From assembly GCF_014649035.1 (NCBI RefSeq), contig NZ_BMSG01000005.1, positions 62,001 through 126,000 on the forward strand: a stretch of DNA of 64,000 bases, written 5' to 3'. Of the stretch, positions 1-10,319 are shown one piece after another. The notes under the pieces were generated by a model. It had not been told where the DNA came from and searched no databases. It saw only the letters and a list, made by a program, of their open reading frames with translations. The stretch comes from Streptomyces sindenensis. GTDB taxonomy: Bacteria; Actinomycetota; Actinomycetes; Streptomycetales; Streptomycetaceae. The position numbers and the translations under genes are program-made. Position 1 is the first letter of the stretch. The number at the start of each line of letters is the position of its first letter.

Positions 1-1
1 C

Positions 2-610
2 CTCGGGCTCTCGGGCCCGGCCGAACTGCACGGCTGGTTCATGGGCCGGATCGGGGCGTTCCTGGTGGAGCGCGGCCGGATCCCGCTCGGCTGGGTCGAG
101 AACGGCGCCGAACTCCCCCCGGAGTTCACCGTGATGACCTGGCGCGACGCCACGCACGCCCGGGCTGCCGCCCGCCGCGGCCATCAGGTGATCGCCGCGC
201 ACCACCGGGCGACCTATCTCGACTACGCGCAGTCCACGGACCCGTCCGAGCCGGTCGCCCAGCCCGGCGCGCCGGTCCCCCTGCACACGGTCCACGGCTA
301 TGAACCGGCACCGCACGACTGGCCGGAGGACGAGCGGGCCCGGGTGCTCGGGACCCAGGTCCAGCTGTGGACGGAGTACGCCCGCACCCCCGAGGAGATC
401 GAGTACCTCAGCTTTCCCCGGCTCTGCGCGCTGGCCGACCGTTCCTGGTCCGGCGGGCGCGGAGACTGGCCGGGGTTCGTCGAGCGGCTGCGCCACCACA
501 CCGCCCGGCTGGACGCCCTGGGCGTCCCCTACCGCCCGCTGGACGCGCGGTCGCTCGCGACGGCCGGGTCCGCGGCCCCCTCCGCAGGAACAGCGCGACT
601 CCACCCGTAA
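2..610 (+). CDS. beta-N-acetylhexosaminidase (GH20), C-terminal part; 5' end outside window
   Basis: The open frame runs in from the window edge without a start; 202 codons are visible. The residues resemble the C-terminal part of the GH20 TIM barrel: a TYLDYAQS stretch, where GH20 enzymes have their conserved W/Y-x-DYxQ region near the end of the barrel, and the SFPRLCALADRSWS segment close to the C terminus. GH20 enzymes remove terminal GlcNAc or GalNAc from chitin fragments and glycans. An internal ATG at 41 could be mistaken for the start, but the frame continues upstream of it with family-like sequence. The catalytic Asp-Glu pair would lie outside the window, so activity cannot be judged here. 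The next gene starts 37 bp downstream. Confidence 0.72.
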   Translation, partial: LGLSGPAELHGWFMGRIGAFLVERGRIPLGWVENGAELPPEFTVMTWRDATHARAAARRGHQVIAAHHRATYLDYAQSTDPSEPVAQPGAPVPLHTVHGYEPAPHDWPEDERARVLGTQVQLWTEYARTPEEIEYLSFPRLCALADRSWSGGRGDWPGFVERLRHHTARLDALGVPYRPLDARSLATAGSAAPSAGTARLHP

Positions 611-647
611 CCACTCCCCCACCACCGTTCCGGAGAGGAACACGCCT

Positions 648-2108
648 GTGAACACACCTGTCACCACCTCACGCAGGAATCCGCGCGGGTCCGGGCTGCG
701 CGCCGCCGCCGCGTCGGCCGCCGCCGTGGCCCTGGCCGCCACCGGGCTCGCCGCTCTGCCGTCCTCGGCGTCCGCCGCGGCCGACGGGATCGTGGTCCAG
801 TACCGGACGAGCGCGTCCGGTGCGAGCGCCGACCAGAGCGAGCCGTGGCTGAAGGTCCGCAACGCCGGCTCCTCGTCCGTGCCGCTCAGCGGCGTCAAGC
901 TCCGCTACTACTTCAAGGCCGACTCGGCGTCCGCCGCCTACCGCTTCGCCTGCTCCTGGGCGGTGAAGGGGTGCGCGAACATCACCGGTACGTTCGGGAC
1001 GCCCGCCAACCCGACCGCCACCGCCGACCGCTATCTGGAGATCGGTTTCACCGCCGGGGCGGGCTCGCTCGCACCGGGTGCGGACACGGGCGATATGCAA
1101 CTGCGCTTCCACCAGGCGTCCTGGGCCTCGCTCGTCCAGTCCGACGACTACTCCTTCGGCCCGGACCGGACCGCCTACGGCGACTGGTCCAAGGTGACGG
1201 CCCATGTGAGCGGGGCGACCGTGTGGGGCGAGGCTCCCGGGGGCAACGGCCCGACCGACCCGCCGGACCCGACGGACCCGCCCACCGACCCGCCGGGGGA
1301 CGCGCCGACGCTGTTCGACGACTTCAACTACAGCTCGCACACCGACCCGAAGATCGGCGCCAACGGCTGGAGCGTACGGTCCAACCCGGGCGGCCCCGGC
1401 GTGCCCGGCGCGACCTGGGCTCCCGAGAACGTCACCTTCGCCTCGCAGAGCGGCAACTCCGTGATGAACCTGGAGACCTCGACGGCGGGCACGGGCGCTT
1501 CGACGAAGCACTCCGAGATCCTGACCAAGTCGATGAAGTTCAAGAACGGGACCTACGCGTCCCGGGTGAAGTTCAGCGACGCCCCGCGCTCGGGTCCGGA
1601 CGGCGACCGGATCGTGCAGACGTTCTTCACCATCAACGACCTCAAGGCGCCGATGGCCGACGACTACGCGGAGTACGACTTCGAGTATCTGCCGAACGGC
1701 GGCTGGGGCGAGCCGGCCAACATCCTCTACACGACCTCGTGGGAGACCTACCGGCCCGACCCGTGGGAGGCGGTCAACGCGCACAGCGAGGTCCGGGCGT
1801 CGTACGCGGGCTGGCACGACCTCGTGGTGACGATCGACGACAACCGGATCACGTACTACGTCGACGGTCAGCACTTCGGCACGCACGGGGCGGCGTATCT
1901 GCCCGAGCGGCCGATGTCGATCAACTTCAACCAGTGGCTGATCGACCTCCAGGGGCAGCCCAGCACCACCCCGCGCTCCTACGACCAGCAGGTGGACTAC
2001 GTCCTGCATGTGAAGGACCAGGTGCTCACCCCGGCGCAGGTGAACGCGATGGTCGGGTCGTACCGCAGCGCGGGGAAGACCTTCGAGGACACCGTGCCCG
2101 GCAGCTAG
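648..2108 (+). CDS. secreted CBM3-linker-GH16 glucanase
   Basis: This 486-residue protein begins at a GTG preceded by GGAGAGG at 632-638. A twin-basic signal peptide covers about residues 1-45 and ends in an SASAAA-type cleavage region. Residues about 47-190 look like a family 3 cellulose-binding module (VQYRTSASG, LRYYFKAD, DDYSFGPD). A Pro/Thr/Asp linker of repeated DPP units spans about 200-220. The C-terminal half is a GH16 beta-jelly-roll with the catalytic ExDxE signature at Glu342-Tyr-Asp344-Phe-Glu346 (EYDFEYLPNGGW). GH16 enzymes cut beta-1,3 or mixed-linked glucans, but the exact substrate cannot be read from sequence. A longer upstream frame exists, but it overlaps the GH20 gene and lacks a ribosome site. 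Confidence 0.85.
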   Translation: MNTPVTTSRRNPRGSGLRAAAASAAAVALAATGLAALPSSASAAADGIVVQYRTSASGASADQSEPWLKVRNAGSSSVPLSGVKLRYYFKADSASAAYRFACSWAVKGCANITGTFGTPANPTATADRYLEIGFTAGAGSLAPGADTGDMQLRFHQASWASLVQSDDYSFGPDRTAYGDWSKVTAHVSGATVWGEAPGGNGPTDPPDPTDPPTDPPGDAPTLFDDFNYSSHTDPKIGANGWSVRSNPGGPGVPGATWAPENVTFASQSGNSVMNLETSTAGTGASTKHSEILTKSMKFKNGTYASRVKFSDAPRSGPDGDRIVQTFFTINDLKAPMADDYAEYDFEYLPNGGWGEPANILYTTSWETYRPDPWEAVNAHSEVRASYAGWHDLVVTIDDNRITYYVDGQHFGTHGAAYLPERPMSINFNQWLIDLQGQPSTTPRSYDQQVDYVLHVKDQVLTPAQVNAMVGSYRSAGKTFEDTVPGS

Positions 2109-2135
2109 GAGCGGTCCGCACGGGGTGAGAGCCGG

Positions 2136-2172
2136 GCGGGGCGGGGGTCGACAGCGGCCTCCGCCCCGCTTT
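2136..2172 (+). terminator. stem-loop terminator after the GH16 gene
   Basis: GCGGGGCGGGGG at 2136-2147 pairs with CCTCCGCCCCGC at 2158-2169, with one G-T wobble, a 10-nt loop and then TTT. It lies 28 bp after the stop codon. Confidence 0.7.
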
Positions 2173-2242
2173 CGCATGCCCCGAAGGGCCCCGGCCACCG
2201 ATTCCGTACGCCGCCGACCGGGGCGAATTTCGCGGCACCCCC

Positions 2243-2272
2243 TTGACAGCCCTGCCACCCTCCGGGCAATCT
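2243..2272 (+). promoter_or_regulatory. hyi-glxR promoter
   Basis: A TTGACA -35 (2243-2248) and a CAATCT -10-like hexamer (2267-2272) are separated by 18 nt. The predicted transcription start falls inside the tandem operator that follows, which suits repression. Confidence 0.55.
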
Positions 2273-2307
2273 TCCGTTAAGCAGAAACTAACTTCCGCAA
2301 TACGGAA
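2272..2307 (+). promoter_or_regulatory. tandem 15-bp palindromic operator upstream of hyi
   Basis: Site 1 is TTCCGTTAAGCAGAA (2272-2286) and site 2 is TTCCGCAATACGGAA (2293-2307), separated by ACTAAC. Site 2 is a near-perfect TTCCG-N5-CGGAA inverted repeat. Centres are 21 bp apart, two helical turns. The gcl promoter carries the same pair in mirrored order (10119-10154). AllR, an IclR-family repressor of allantoin and glyoxylate genes in Streptomyces, is the natural candidate, but that assignment is inferred. Confidence 0.72.
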
Positions 2308-2324
2308 GGAGCGCCGAAACCCTC

Positions 2325-3164
2325 ATGGGCTACCCGGACCAGCGCTTCGATGTGAACCTCTCGATCCTCTTCACGGAACTCCCGCTCCTGGAGCGCCCCG
2401 CGGCAGCCGCCGCGGCGGGCTTCACCGCGGTCGAGCTGTGGTGGCCCTGGATCGAGACCCCCACCCCCGACCGAGCCGAGCTCGACGCCCTCAAGAAGGC
2501 GCTCGACGACGCAGGCACCCAGCTCGTGGGGCTGAACTTCTACGCCGGACAGCTGCCCGGCCCCGACCGCGGCGCGCTCTCCGTGCCCGGCGCGGAGTCG
2601 GACCGCTTCCGGGAGAACATCGAGGTGGCGGCCGACTTCGCCGCCTCGGTCGGCTGCACGGCGCTCAACGCGCTGTACGGCAACCGCGTCGAGGGCGTGG
2701 ACCCGCAGGTCCAGGACGCGCTCGCGCTGGAGAACCTGGTGCTGGCCGCCCGCGCGGCGGACCGCGTCGGGGCGATCCTCCTGGTCGAGACCCTGAACAA
2801 GCCGGAGTCGCCGCTCTATCCGCTGGTCAGCGCACCGGCCGCGATCGAGGTCGTCGACAAGGTCAACGCGGCGACGGGCCTCGGGAACGCGAAGTTCCTG
2901 CTGGACCTGTACCACCTGTCGATGAACGGCGAGGACCTGAGCCAGGTCATCAAGGCGTACGCCGCGAAGACCGGCCACGTCCAGATCGCCGACAACCCGG
3001 GCCGCGGCGCGCCGGGCACCGGCACGCTGCCGCTGGAGCGGCTCCTGGACGAGCTGAAGGACGCGGGCTACACGGGCCGGGTCGGCCTGGAGTACAAGCC
3101 GGGCGACCGGCCGAGCGCGGACTCCTTCGACTGGCTCCCGGCGTCGGCCCGAGCGGCCGGCTGA
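2325..3164 (+). CDS. hyi: hydroxypyruvate isomerase
   Basis: This 279-residue TIM-barrel protein is the normal length for Hyi. It converts tartronate semialdehyde to hydroxypyruvate in the glyoxylate (glycerate) pathway. Recognisable features are the N-terminal FDVNLSILFTELPLLERP, AGFTAVELWWPW, the metal-site strand ILLVETLNKPESPLYPL, DLYHLSMNGEDL and HVQIADNPGRGAPGTG. An AGGAG lies about 13 nt before the ATG, slightly far, and overlaps the end of the operator. The gene is followed 67 bp later by glxR, whose product acts on the same intermediate, and shares operator sequences with gcl, which makes the substrate. Confidence 0.93.
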   Translation: MGYPDQRFDVNLSILFTELPLLERPAAAAAAGFTAVELWWPWIETPTPDRAELDALKKALDDAGTQLVGLNFYAGQLPGPDRGALSVPGAESDRFRENIEVAADFAASVGCTALNALYGNRVEGVDPQVQDALALENLVLAARAADRVGAILLVETLNKPESPLYPLVSAPAAIEVVDKVNAATGLGNAKFLLDLYHLSMNGEDLSQVIKAYAAKTGHVQIADNPGRGAPGTGTLPLERLLDELKDAGYTGRVGLEYKPGDRPSADSFDWLPASARAAG

Positions 3165-3231
3165 CCGGCCGGGTCCACCACGGGTGAGTCCAGCCCCCTT
3201 ACGCACACACGTTTTTCAGGAAGGCACCCTC

Positions 3232-4125
3232 ATGAGCAACAACCTCCCCAAGGTCGCCTGGATCGGTCTCGGCATCATGGGCTCCCCCATGTCGGAGAAC
3301 CTGATCAAGGCCGGTTACTCCGTCACCGGATACACCCTGGAGCAGGACAAGATCGACCGGCTGGTCGCGGCCGGCGGCACCGGCGCCTCCTCGATCGCGG
3401 ACGCGGTCAGGGACGCGGATGTCGTCATCACGATGGTGCCCGCGTCGCCGCAGGTCGAGGCCATCGCGTACGGCCCGGACGGCATCCTGGAGAACGCCAG
3501 GCGCGGCGCGCTGCTGGTGGACATGTCCTCCATCACCCCGCAGACCTCGGTCGACCTCGCCAAGAACGCGGCCGAGAAGGGCATCCGGGTCCTGGACGCG
3601 CCGGTCTCCGGCGGCGAGGCCGGCGCCATCGAGGCGGTCCTGTCCATCATGGTCGGCGGCGAGCAGGCGGACTTCGACACCGCGAAGCCGCTCCTGGAGG
3701 CGCTGGGCAAGACCATCGTGCTCTGCGGTCCGCACGGCTCCGGCCAGACGGTGAAGGCCGCCAACCAGCTGATCGTCGCGGTCAACATCCAGGCCTGCGC
3801 CGAGGCCGTGGTCTTCCTGGAGAAGTCCGGGGTCGACCTCACCGCCGCGCTCGACGTCCTCAACGGGGGCCTCGCCGGCTCGACCGTGCTGACCCGCAAG
3901 AAGGACAACTTCCTGAAGCGGGACTTCGCCCCCGGCTTCCGGATCGACCTGCACCACAAGGACATGGGCATCGTCACGGACGCCGCCCGCAACGTCGGCG
4001 CGGCCCTGCCCGTCGGCGGCGTGGTCGCCCAGCTGGTCGCCTCGCTGCGCGCCCAGGGCGACGGCGGCCTCGACCACTCGGCGCTGCTGCGCTCGGTCGA
4101 GCGGCTCTCCGGCTCCCAGGTCTGA
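3232..4125 (+). CDS. glxR: 2-hydroxy-3-oxopropionate (tartronate semialdehyde) reductase
   Basis: This 297-residue member of the beta-hydroxyacid dehydrogenase family reduces tartronate semialdehyde to D-glycerate with NAD(P)H. The N-terminal Rossmann motif GLGIMGSPM is at about residues 11-19. The substrate-binding signature DAPVSGGEAGA and the catalytic-lysine region GQTVKAANQLIVAVN are both present. The ATG at 3232 follows AGGAAGG at 3218-3224, so an upstream in-frame GTG at 3184 is not needed. It forms a probable operon with hyi. A double hairpin just downstream separates it from the catalase. Confidence 0.95.
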   Translation: MSNNLPKVAWIGLGIMGSPMSENLIKAGYSVTGYTLEQDKIDRLVAAGGTGASSIADAVRDADVVITMVPASPQVEAIAYGPDGILENARRGALLVDMSSITPQTSVDLAKNAAEKGIRVLDAPVSGGEAGAIEAVLSIMVGGEQADFDTAKPLLEALGKTIVLCGPHGSGQTVKAANQLIVAVNIQACAEAVVFLEKSGVDLTAALDVLNGGLAGSTVLTRKKDNFLKRDFAPGFRIDLHHKDMGIVTDAARNVGAALPVGGVVAQLVASLRAQGDGGLDHSALLRSVERLSGSQV

Positions 4126-4154
4126 CCCCTCCCCCGGCTCCACGAGGAGCCCCC

Positions 4155-4189
4155 GGCCCCGCACGGGGCCACGGCCCGCACGACGGGCC
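4155..4189 (+). terminator. double hairpin after glxR
   Basis: GGCCCCG (4155-4161) pairs with CGGGGCC (4164-4170), and GGCCCG (4173-4178) pairs with CGGGCC (4184-4189). Neither has a T-tract, as is common in Streptomyces. Confidence 0.5.
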
Positions 4190-4273
4190 CCCTGATCTCC
4201 GGGCCGCGGTGGCGCTGACACCTGTCCTGTCGCGCCCAGGCGCTGCCGCGGCCCGGAACCACACACTTCGATT

Positions 4274-4314
4274 TCAACAAACTGTTGACGTTCTCTCGGC
4301 GGCGAATCTACGCT
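4274..4314 (+). promoter_or_regulatory. catalase promoter with overlapping inverted repeat
   Basis: TCAACA-AAC-TGTTGA (4274-4288) is a perfect 6-bp inverted repeat overlapping the -35 hexamer TTGACG (4285-4290). A -10-like TACGCT lies at 4309-4314, 18 nt downstream. A Fur-family CatR-type peroxide repressor would fit a catalase gene, but the regulator is inferred and no such gene is in the window. Confidence 0.55.
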
Positions 4315-4356
4315 CCTCAAGCCGTCAGCAGCTCGTACGAAAGGTCATCCCGCCAC

Positions 4357-5814
4357 ATGGCTAAGCGTGTGCTCACGACCGAGTCAGGCGCCCCGGTCGC
4401 CGACAACCAGAACTCCGCCACCGCCGGTGCCGGTGGACCGATCCTCCTCCAGGACCAGCACCTCCTGGAGAAGCTCGCCCGCTTCAACCGTGAGCGCATC
4501 CCGGAGCGCGTCGTGCACGCCCGTGGCTCCGGTGCGTACGGCTACTTCGAGGTGACCGACGACGTCACGGGCTTCACCCGCGCCGACTTCCTCTCCGCGG
4601 TCGGCAAGCGCACCGAGACGTTCCTCCGCTTCTCGACCGTCGCCGACTCGCTCGGCGGCGCGGACGCGGTCCGCGACCCGCGCGGCTTCGCCCTCAAGTT
4701 CTACACGGACGAGGGCAATTACGACCTGGTCGGCAACAACACCCCGGTGTTCTTCATCAAGGACCCGATCAAGTTCCCCGACTTCATCCACTCGCAGAAG
4801 CGCGACCCGTTCACCGGCAAGCAGGAGCCGGACAACGTCTGGGACTTCTGGGCGCACGCCCCCGAGGCGACGCACCAGATCACCTGGCTGATGGGCGACC
4901 GCGGCATCCCCGCCTCGTACCGCCACATGAACGGTTACGGCTCGCACACCTACCAGTGGACGAACGCCGAGGGCGAGGCCTTCTTCGTCAAGTACCACTT
5001 CAAGACGAACCAGGGCGTGCGGTCCCTCTCCGCCGAGCAGGCCGCCGAGCTCGTCGGCAAGGACGCCAACTCGCACCAGACGGATCTGCTCCAGGCCATC
5101 GAGCGCGGCGTCAACCCGTCCTGGACGCTGTACGTCCAGGTGATGCCGGCCGCCGAGGCCGCCGACTACCGGTTCAACCCGTTCGACCTCACCAAGGTGT
5201 GGCCGCACAGCGACTACCCGCTCCAGCGGGTCGGCCGCCTGGTCCTGGACCGGAACCCGGACAACGTCTTCGCCGAGGTCGAGCAGGCCGCGTTCTCCCC
5301 GAACAACTTCGTGCCCGGCATCGGCCCCTCCCCGGACAAGATGCTCCAGGGCCGGCTGTTCGCCTACGCGGACGCGCACCGCTACCGCCTGGGCGTCAAC
5401 CACACCCAGCTGCCGGTGAACGCCCCGCGCACGGCGGTCGTCGACAACTACGGCCGCGACGGTCTGCACGCGACCCGCAACGGCTCGCGCCACGACAAGA
5501 ACTACGAGCCCAACTCGTACGCCGGCCCGGCGCAGACCGACGCGGCGCTCGCCGCACCGCTGGCGATCCACGGCTGGACGGGCACGCACGAGGCGCCCGC
5601 CCACACCAAGGACGACGACTTCTTCCAGGCGGGCGAACTCTTCCGGCTCATGTCGGAGGACGAGAAGGGCCGCCTGGTCGCGAACATCGCGGGGGGCCTC
5701 TCGCAGGTCACCCGCGACGACGTGATCGAGAAGAACCTCGCGCACTTCCACGCCGCCGACGCCGACTACGGCAAGCGCGTGGAGGAGGCGGTCCGCGCCC
5801 TGCGCGAGGACTGA
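4357..5814 (+). CDS. katA: monofunctional haem catalase
   Basis: This 485-residue small-subunit catalase breaks hydrogen peroxide into water and oxygen. The catalytic histidine is in [16 protein letters not shown], the distal asparagine in [18 protein letters not shown], and the proximal haem-ligand tyrosine in [14 protein letters not shown]. There is no C-terminal flavodoxin-like domain, so it belongs to the small-subunit clade. The ATG at 4357 was chosen because the sequence upstream is promoter. Its place beside glyoxylate and purine catabolism makes sense, since urate and xanthine oxidation can yield peroxide. It may be co-regulated through its own promoter rather than the hyi operator. 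Confidence 0.96.
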   Translation: MAKRVLTTESGAPVADNQNSATAGAGGPILLQDQHLLEKLARFNRERIPERVVHARGSGAYGYFEVTDDVTGFTRADFLSAVGKRTETFLRFSTVADSLGGADAVRDPRGFALKFYTDEGNYDLVGNNTPVFFIKDPIKFPDFIHSQKRDPFTGKQEPDNVWDFWAHAPEATHQITWLMGDRGIPASYRHMNGYGSHTYQWTNAEGEAFFVKYHFKTNQGVRSLSAEQAAELVGKDANSHQTDLLQAIERGVNPSWTLYVQVMPAAEAADYRFNPFDLTKVWPHSDYPLQRVGRLVLDRNPDNVFAEVEQAAFSPNNFVPGIGPSPDKMLQGRLFAYADAHRYRLGVNHTQLPVNAPRTAVVDNYGRDGLHATRNGSRHDKNYEPNSYAGPAQTDAALAAPLAIHGWTGTHEAPAHTKDDDFFQAGELFRLMSEDEKGRLVANIAGGLSQVTRDDVIEKNLAHFHAADADYGKRVEEAVRALRED

Positions 5815-5922
5815 GCCTCCCCTGTGCCCCTGCTCGCACCGCGCACCCGGATGAGGGGTGCCGCGCGGGACGGGCAGGACGACGAGGCCGCGGCGGCTGT
5901 GCGATGCCAGTGCGGTGGTGAA

Positions 5923-6047
5923 GGCCCGGGGACCGTCTCCTGACCTGAAGGAGACGCCCTCGCCCGGGCCGATCGCCGCCGCCGCGGTCCCTGTCACCCC
6001 CCTGAACGAGGGCGTGGAGTACGGATACGGTCCCGTACCCCACGCCC
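5923..6047 (+). terminator. two successive long stem-loops between catalase and rsbQ
   Basis: The first hairpin pairs GGCCCGGG (5923-5930) with CCCGGGCC (5963-5970), with an inner GTCTCC/GGAGAC stem (5935-5940, 5950-5955). The second pairs GGGCGTGG-a-GTACGG (6010-6024) with CCGTAC-c-CCACGCCC (6033-6047), 14 base pairs with one mismatch. I see no coding sequence in the 329-bp gap they occupy. They probably insulate the catalase from rsbQ. Confidence 0.6.
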
Positions 6048-6143
6048 TTCTCGCGTGCCCGCGCCCCGCCGTGATCCGCGCCCGGTGGCGGCGGCCGGCC
6101 GGCAGACCAGGCCGTGCGGTGCGAAGGGTGCCAGGATGTCCGT

Positions 6144-6944
6144 ATGGACGTCCGCAAGAGAAACCGGGTGCGGGTGACCGGCCGGGAAAGCGGCCCGGTG
6201 GTCATGCTCGCCCACGGTTTCGGCTGCGACCAGAACCTCTGGCGTCTCGTCGCGCCCGCGCTGGCAGAGCACTTCCGGGTGGTCCTGTTCGACCATGTGG
6301 GGGCGGGGCGTTCCGATCCGTCGGCCTGGAGCCCGGAGCGGTACTCCACCCTGGACGGCTACGCGCAGGACGTCATCGGCATCTGCCGGGAGCTCGGTCT
6401 CGGGCCCGTGACCTTCGTCGGGCATTCGGTCAGTTCCATGATCGGTGTGCTCGCCGCCGTTGAGGAGCCCGCGCTCTTCGAGAAACTGATCCTCCTCACC
6501 CCCTCGCCGTCGTACATCGACGACGGCGACTACCGGGGCGGATTCAGCGAGCAGGACATCGACGAACTGCTCGAGTCACTGGACAGCAACTATCTGGGCT
6601 GGTCGGCGACCATGGCACCGGTGATCATGGGAAACCCGGACCGCCCGGAACTGGGCGAAGAGCTGACCAACAGCTTCTGCCGGACGGACCCCGAGATGGC
6701 CCGGGTCTTCGCGAGGACCACCTTCCTGTCCGACAACCGGGCGGACCTCGCCGAGGTGACCGTTCCGACGCTCGTCGCCGAGAGCGCGCACGACACGATC
6801 GCTCCGCGTGAGGTGGGCGCCTTCGTCCACGCGCAGATCCGCGGCAGCGAGCTGGTCACACTGGACTCCAGGGGCCACTGTCCCCAGCTGAGCGCCCCCG
6901 AGGAGACCGCCGAGGCGATCATCGCCTTCGTGCAGGGGTCGTGA
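6144..6944 (+). CDS. rsbQ: RsbQ-like alpha/beta hydrolase
   Basis: This 266-residue protein strongly resembles Bacillus RsbQ. Conserved stretches are LAHGFGCDQNLWR, VILFDHVGAGRSD-like strand 3, the nucleophile elbow GHSVSS with Ser95, and PSPSYIDD. The YLGWSATMAPVIMG, PDRPELGEEL, FCRTDPEMARVFA and FLSDNRADL segments also match. The triad is completed by the Asp in ESAHDTIAP and the His in RGHCPQLS. RsbQ is thought to make or deliver a small hydrophobic signal to the PAS domain of RsbP; it is also a relative of plant KAI2/D14 receptors. The ATG at 6144 is preferred: a CAGGAT hexamer sits 6 nt upstream, suggesting a leaderless transcript. It overlaps the rsbP gene by 4 bp. Confidence 0.9.
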   Translation: MDVRKRNRVRVTGRESGPVVMLAHGFGCDQNLWRLVAPALAEHFRVVLFDHVGAGRSDPSAWSPERYSTLDGYAQDVIGICRELGLGPVTFVGHSVSSMIGVLAAVEEPALFEKLILLTPSPSYIDDGDYRGGFSEQDIDELLESLDSNYLGWSATMAPVIMGNPDRPELGEELTNSFCRTDPEMARVFARTTFLSDNRADLAEVTVPTLVAESAHDTIAPREVGAFVHAQIRGSELVTLDSRGHCPQLSAPEETAEAIIAFVQGS

Positions 6945-8194
6945 CCGTGCGCCGGGGCAGCGAGGGGACCGACGGATCGTGGCCCTCGCAGGACCGCGAC
7001 CAGGCCCCCCGGGTGTTGTCCGCCCTGCTGGAGGACAGCGTGGAGGACCTGTACGAGAACGCGCCGTGCGGCTACCTCTCCACACTGATGGACGGGCGGA
7101 TCGCCAAAATCAACGGAACGCTCCTGAGATGGCTCGGCCGTCGTCGCGAGGACCTGGTGGGCCACCGGCACTTCTCCGACCTGCTGACCATCGGTGGCAG
7201 GCTCTACCACGAGACGCACTTCGCACCGCTGCTGCGGATGCAGGGCGAGATCAACGGCGTCGCCCTGGAACTCAAGGCCGCGGACGGCACCCGGCTGCCG
7301 GTCCTGGCCACGTCCACCGTCAAGCGGGGCGAGGACGGCGAACCGCTGCTCATCCGCACCACCCTCCTCGACGCCCGGGACAGGCGCGCCTACGAGCGCG
7401 AACTCCTGCGGGCCCGGCAGGAGGCCGAGCACGACCGCGAACGTCTGCAACGCCTCGCCACCACCCTGCAGCGCACCCTGATCCCGCCGGCCATCGAACC
7501 GGTTCCCGGAATGGAGGCCGCCGCGCACTACCACTTCGCGTCCTCCGACGAGGTGGGCGGGGACTTCTACGATCTGTTCCCGCTCGCCGGCGGAAGCTGG
7601 GGGTTCTTCATGGGGGATGTGCGCGGCAAGGGCGCCGACGCGGCCGTGGTGACGTCGTTGGCGCGGTACACCCTGCGGGCCGCGGCGGTCTCCGATCCGG
7701 AACCGGGCAGCGTACTGGCCAACCTCAACACCGCGCTCAACCAGCAGGCCCAGGAGGACGAACCACCCTTCTGCACCGTGATCTTCGGCCTGCTCGCACC
7801 CGAGGAGCACGGCCTCGGATTCCATGTCGTCCTGGCAGGCGGCGGCCACCCTCCCGCGATGCTGCTGCGGGCCGACGGCAGCGCCGACTACCTGCCCACC
7901 CCGGGCGGACAGCTGGTCGGCGTCGTACCGGACGCGCAGTTCACCACCGCCACCCTGGACCTGCGTCCCGGCGACACCCTGTTGCTCTACACCGACGGTC
8001 TGACCGAGGCCCGTACCGGGGACGCGGGGGAACGCTACGGCGACGAAGCGCTCCTGGACTTCGCGAGGTCCCTGGCGCCCACGTCGGCGCCCGGCGCCGT
8101 CGGGGCGGTCACCGCACTGCTGGACTCGTTCGGCGAGGGACTCGACGACGACACGGCGCTCCTGGCGATGAGCGTGCCCCCGGGCGAGCGGTGA
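6941..8194 (+). CDS. rsbP: RsbP-like PAS/PP2C serine phosphatase
   Basis: This 417-residue protein has an N-terminal PAS domain at about 35-130 (ENAPCGYLSTLMDGRIAKIN, FSDLLTIGGRLYHETHFAPLL), a helical linker rich in Arg/Glu at about 140-175 that probably forms a coiled coil, and a C-terminal SpoIIE/PP2C phosphatase. Metal-site motifs are DEVGGDFYDLF, MGDVRGKGADAA, AGGGHPPAMLL, LYTDGLTEAR and GLDDDTALLAM, all intact. In Bacillus, RsbP dephosphorylates the anti-anti-sigma factor RsbV on energy stress and so frees sigma-B. Start and stop codons overlap as GTGA with rsbQ, so the pair is translationally coupled. Its RsbV/RsbW partners are not adjacent. Confidence 0.9.
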   Translation: MTVRRGSEGTDGSWPSQDRDQAPRVLSALLEDSVEDLYENAPCGYLSTLMDGRIAKINGTLLRWLGRRREDLVGHRHFSDLLTIGGRLYHETHFAPLLRMQGEINGVALELKAADGTRLPVLATSTVKRGEDGEPLLIRTTLLDARDRRAYERELLRARQEAEHDRERLQRLATTLQRTLIPPAIEPVPGMEAAAHYHFASSDEVGGDFYDLFPLAGGSWGFFMGDVRGKGADAAVVTSLARYTLRAAAVSDPEPGSVLANLNTALNQQAQEDEPPFCTVIFGLLAPEEHGLGFHVVLAGGGHPPAMLLRADGSADYLPTPGGQLVGVVPDAQFTTATLDLRPGDTLLLYTDGLTEARTGDAGERYGDEALLDFARSLAPTSAPGAVGAVTALLDSFGEGLDDDTALLAMSVPPGER

Positions 8195-8198
8195 GGGG

Positions 8199-8231
8199 CC
8201 GGGCGGGGGCACAGCGGCGGGCCCCGCCCGG
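8199..8231. terminator. hairpin between convergent rsbP and gcl
   Basis: CCGGGCGGGG (8199-8208) pairs with CCCCGCCCGG (8222-8231). Located between convergent genes, it could serve both. Confidence 0.55.
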
Positions 8232-8274
8232 GCAGGAGTCCGGGGCGGGGCCGTTCGGTGCGGGGGCGGGCGGG

Positions 8275-10059
<1,785 letters not shown>

Positions 10060-10118
10060 GGAAGCTCCTGCTCGGGATTGGTGGAGTCGGGCTCTGTCGC
10101 GCCACCTGAGAGCACCAA

Positions 10119-10154
10119 TTCCGTATTACGGAAACTTAGTTCTGCTATATGGAA
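10119..10154 (-). promoter_or_regulatory. tandem 15-bp palindromic operator upstream of gcl
   Basis: On the plus strand TTCCGTATTACGGAA (10119-10133, a perfect palindrome around the central T) is followed after ACTTAG by TTCTGCTATATGGAA (10140-10154). Read on the coding strand this gives a weak site then a strong site, the same order and 21-bp spacing as before hyi. Confidence 0.75.
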
Positions 10155-10156
10155 GC

Positions 10157-10185
10157 AATCTAGAAGCTGGGGCGATCGCAGTCAA
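10157..10185 (-). promoter_or_regulatory. gcl promoter
   Basis: On the minus strand TTGACT (10185-10180) and TAGATT (10162-10157) are separated by 17 nt, close to the HrdB-type consensus. The predicted transcription start (about 10150) lies in the distal operator half-site, as expected for repression. Confidence 0.7.
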
Positions 10186-10319
10186 GGGTGTGCACCGGTG
10201 CCCGCATCGCACGAAGTACGCCGATCCCCTCCCCAGAGCCTCGCTCCTGGTGGACGATGGTGTGACGAGTCAGGCACGGAGCGGAGTCGGCCGCGCGGCC
10301 GTGCCGGAGGGAGAGATAC

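Noticed and set aside
669..2258. 529-codon open frame on the minus strand opposite the GH16 gene
   Set aside because: It is a GC-rich shadow of a well-supported gene; its residues (Arg/Val/Gly-rich) show no family features. The same applies to the other long antisense frames, for example 3199-4320, 4384-5997, 41451-43160 and 48245-50053.
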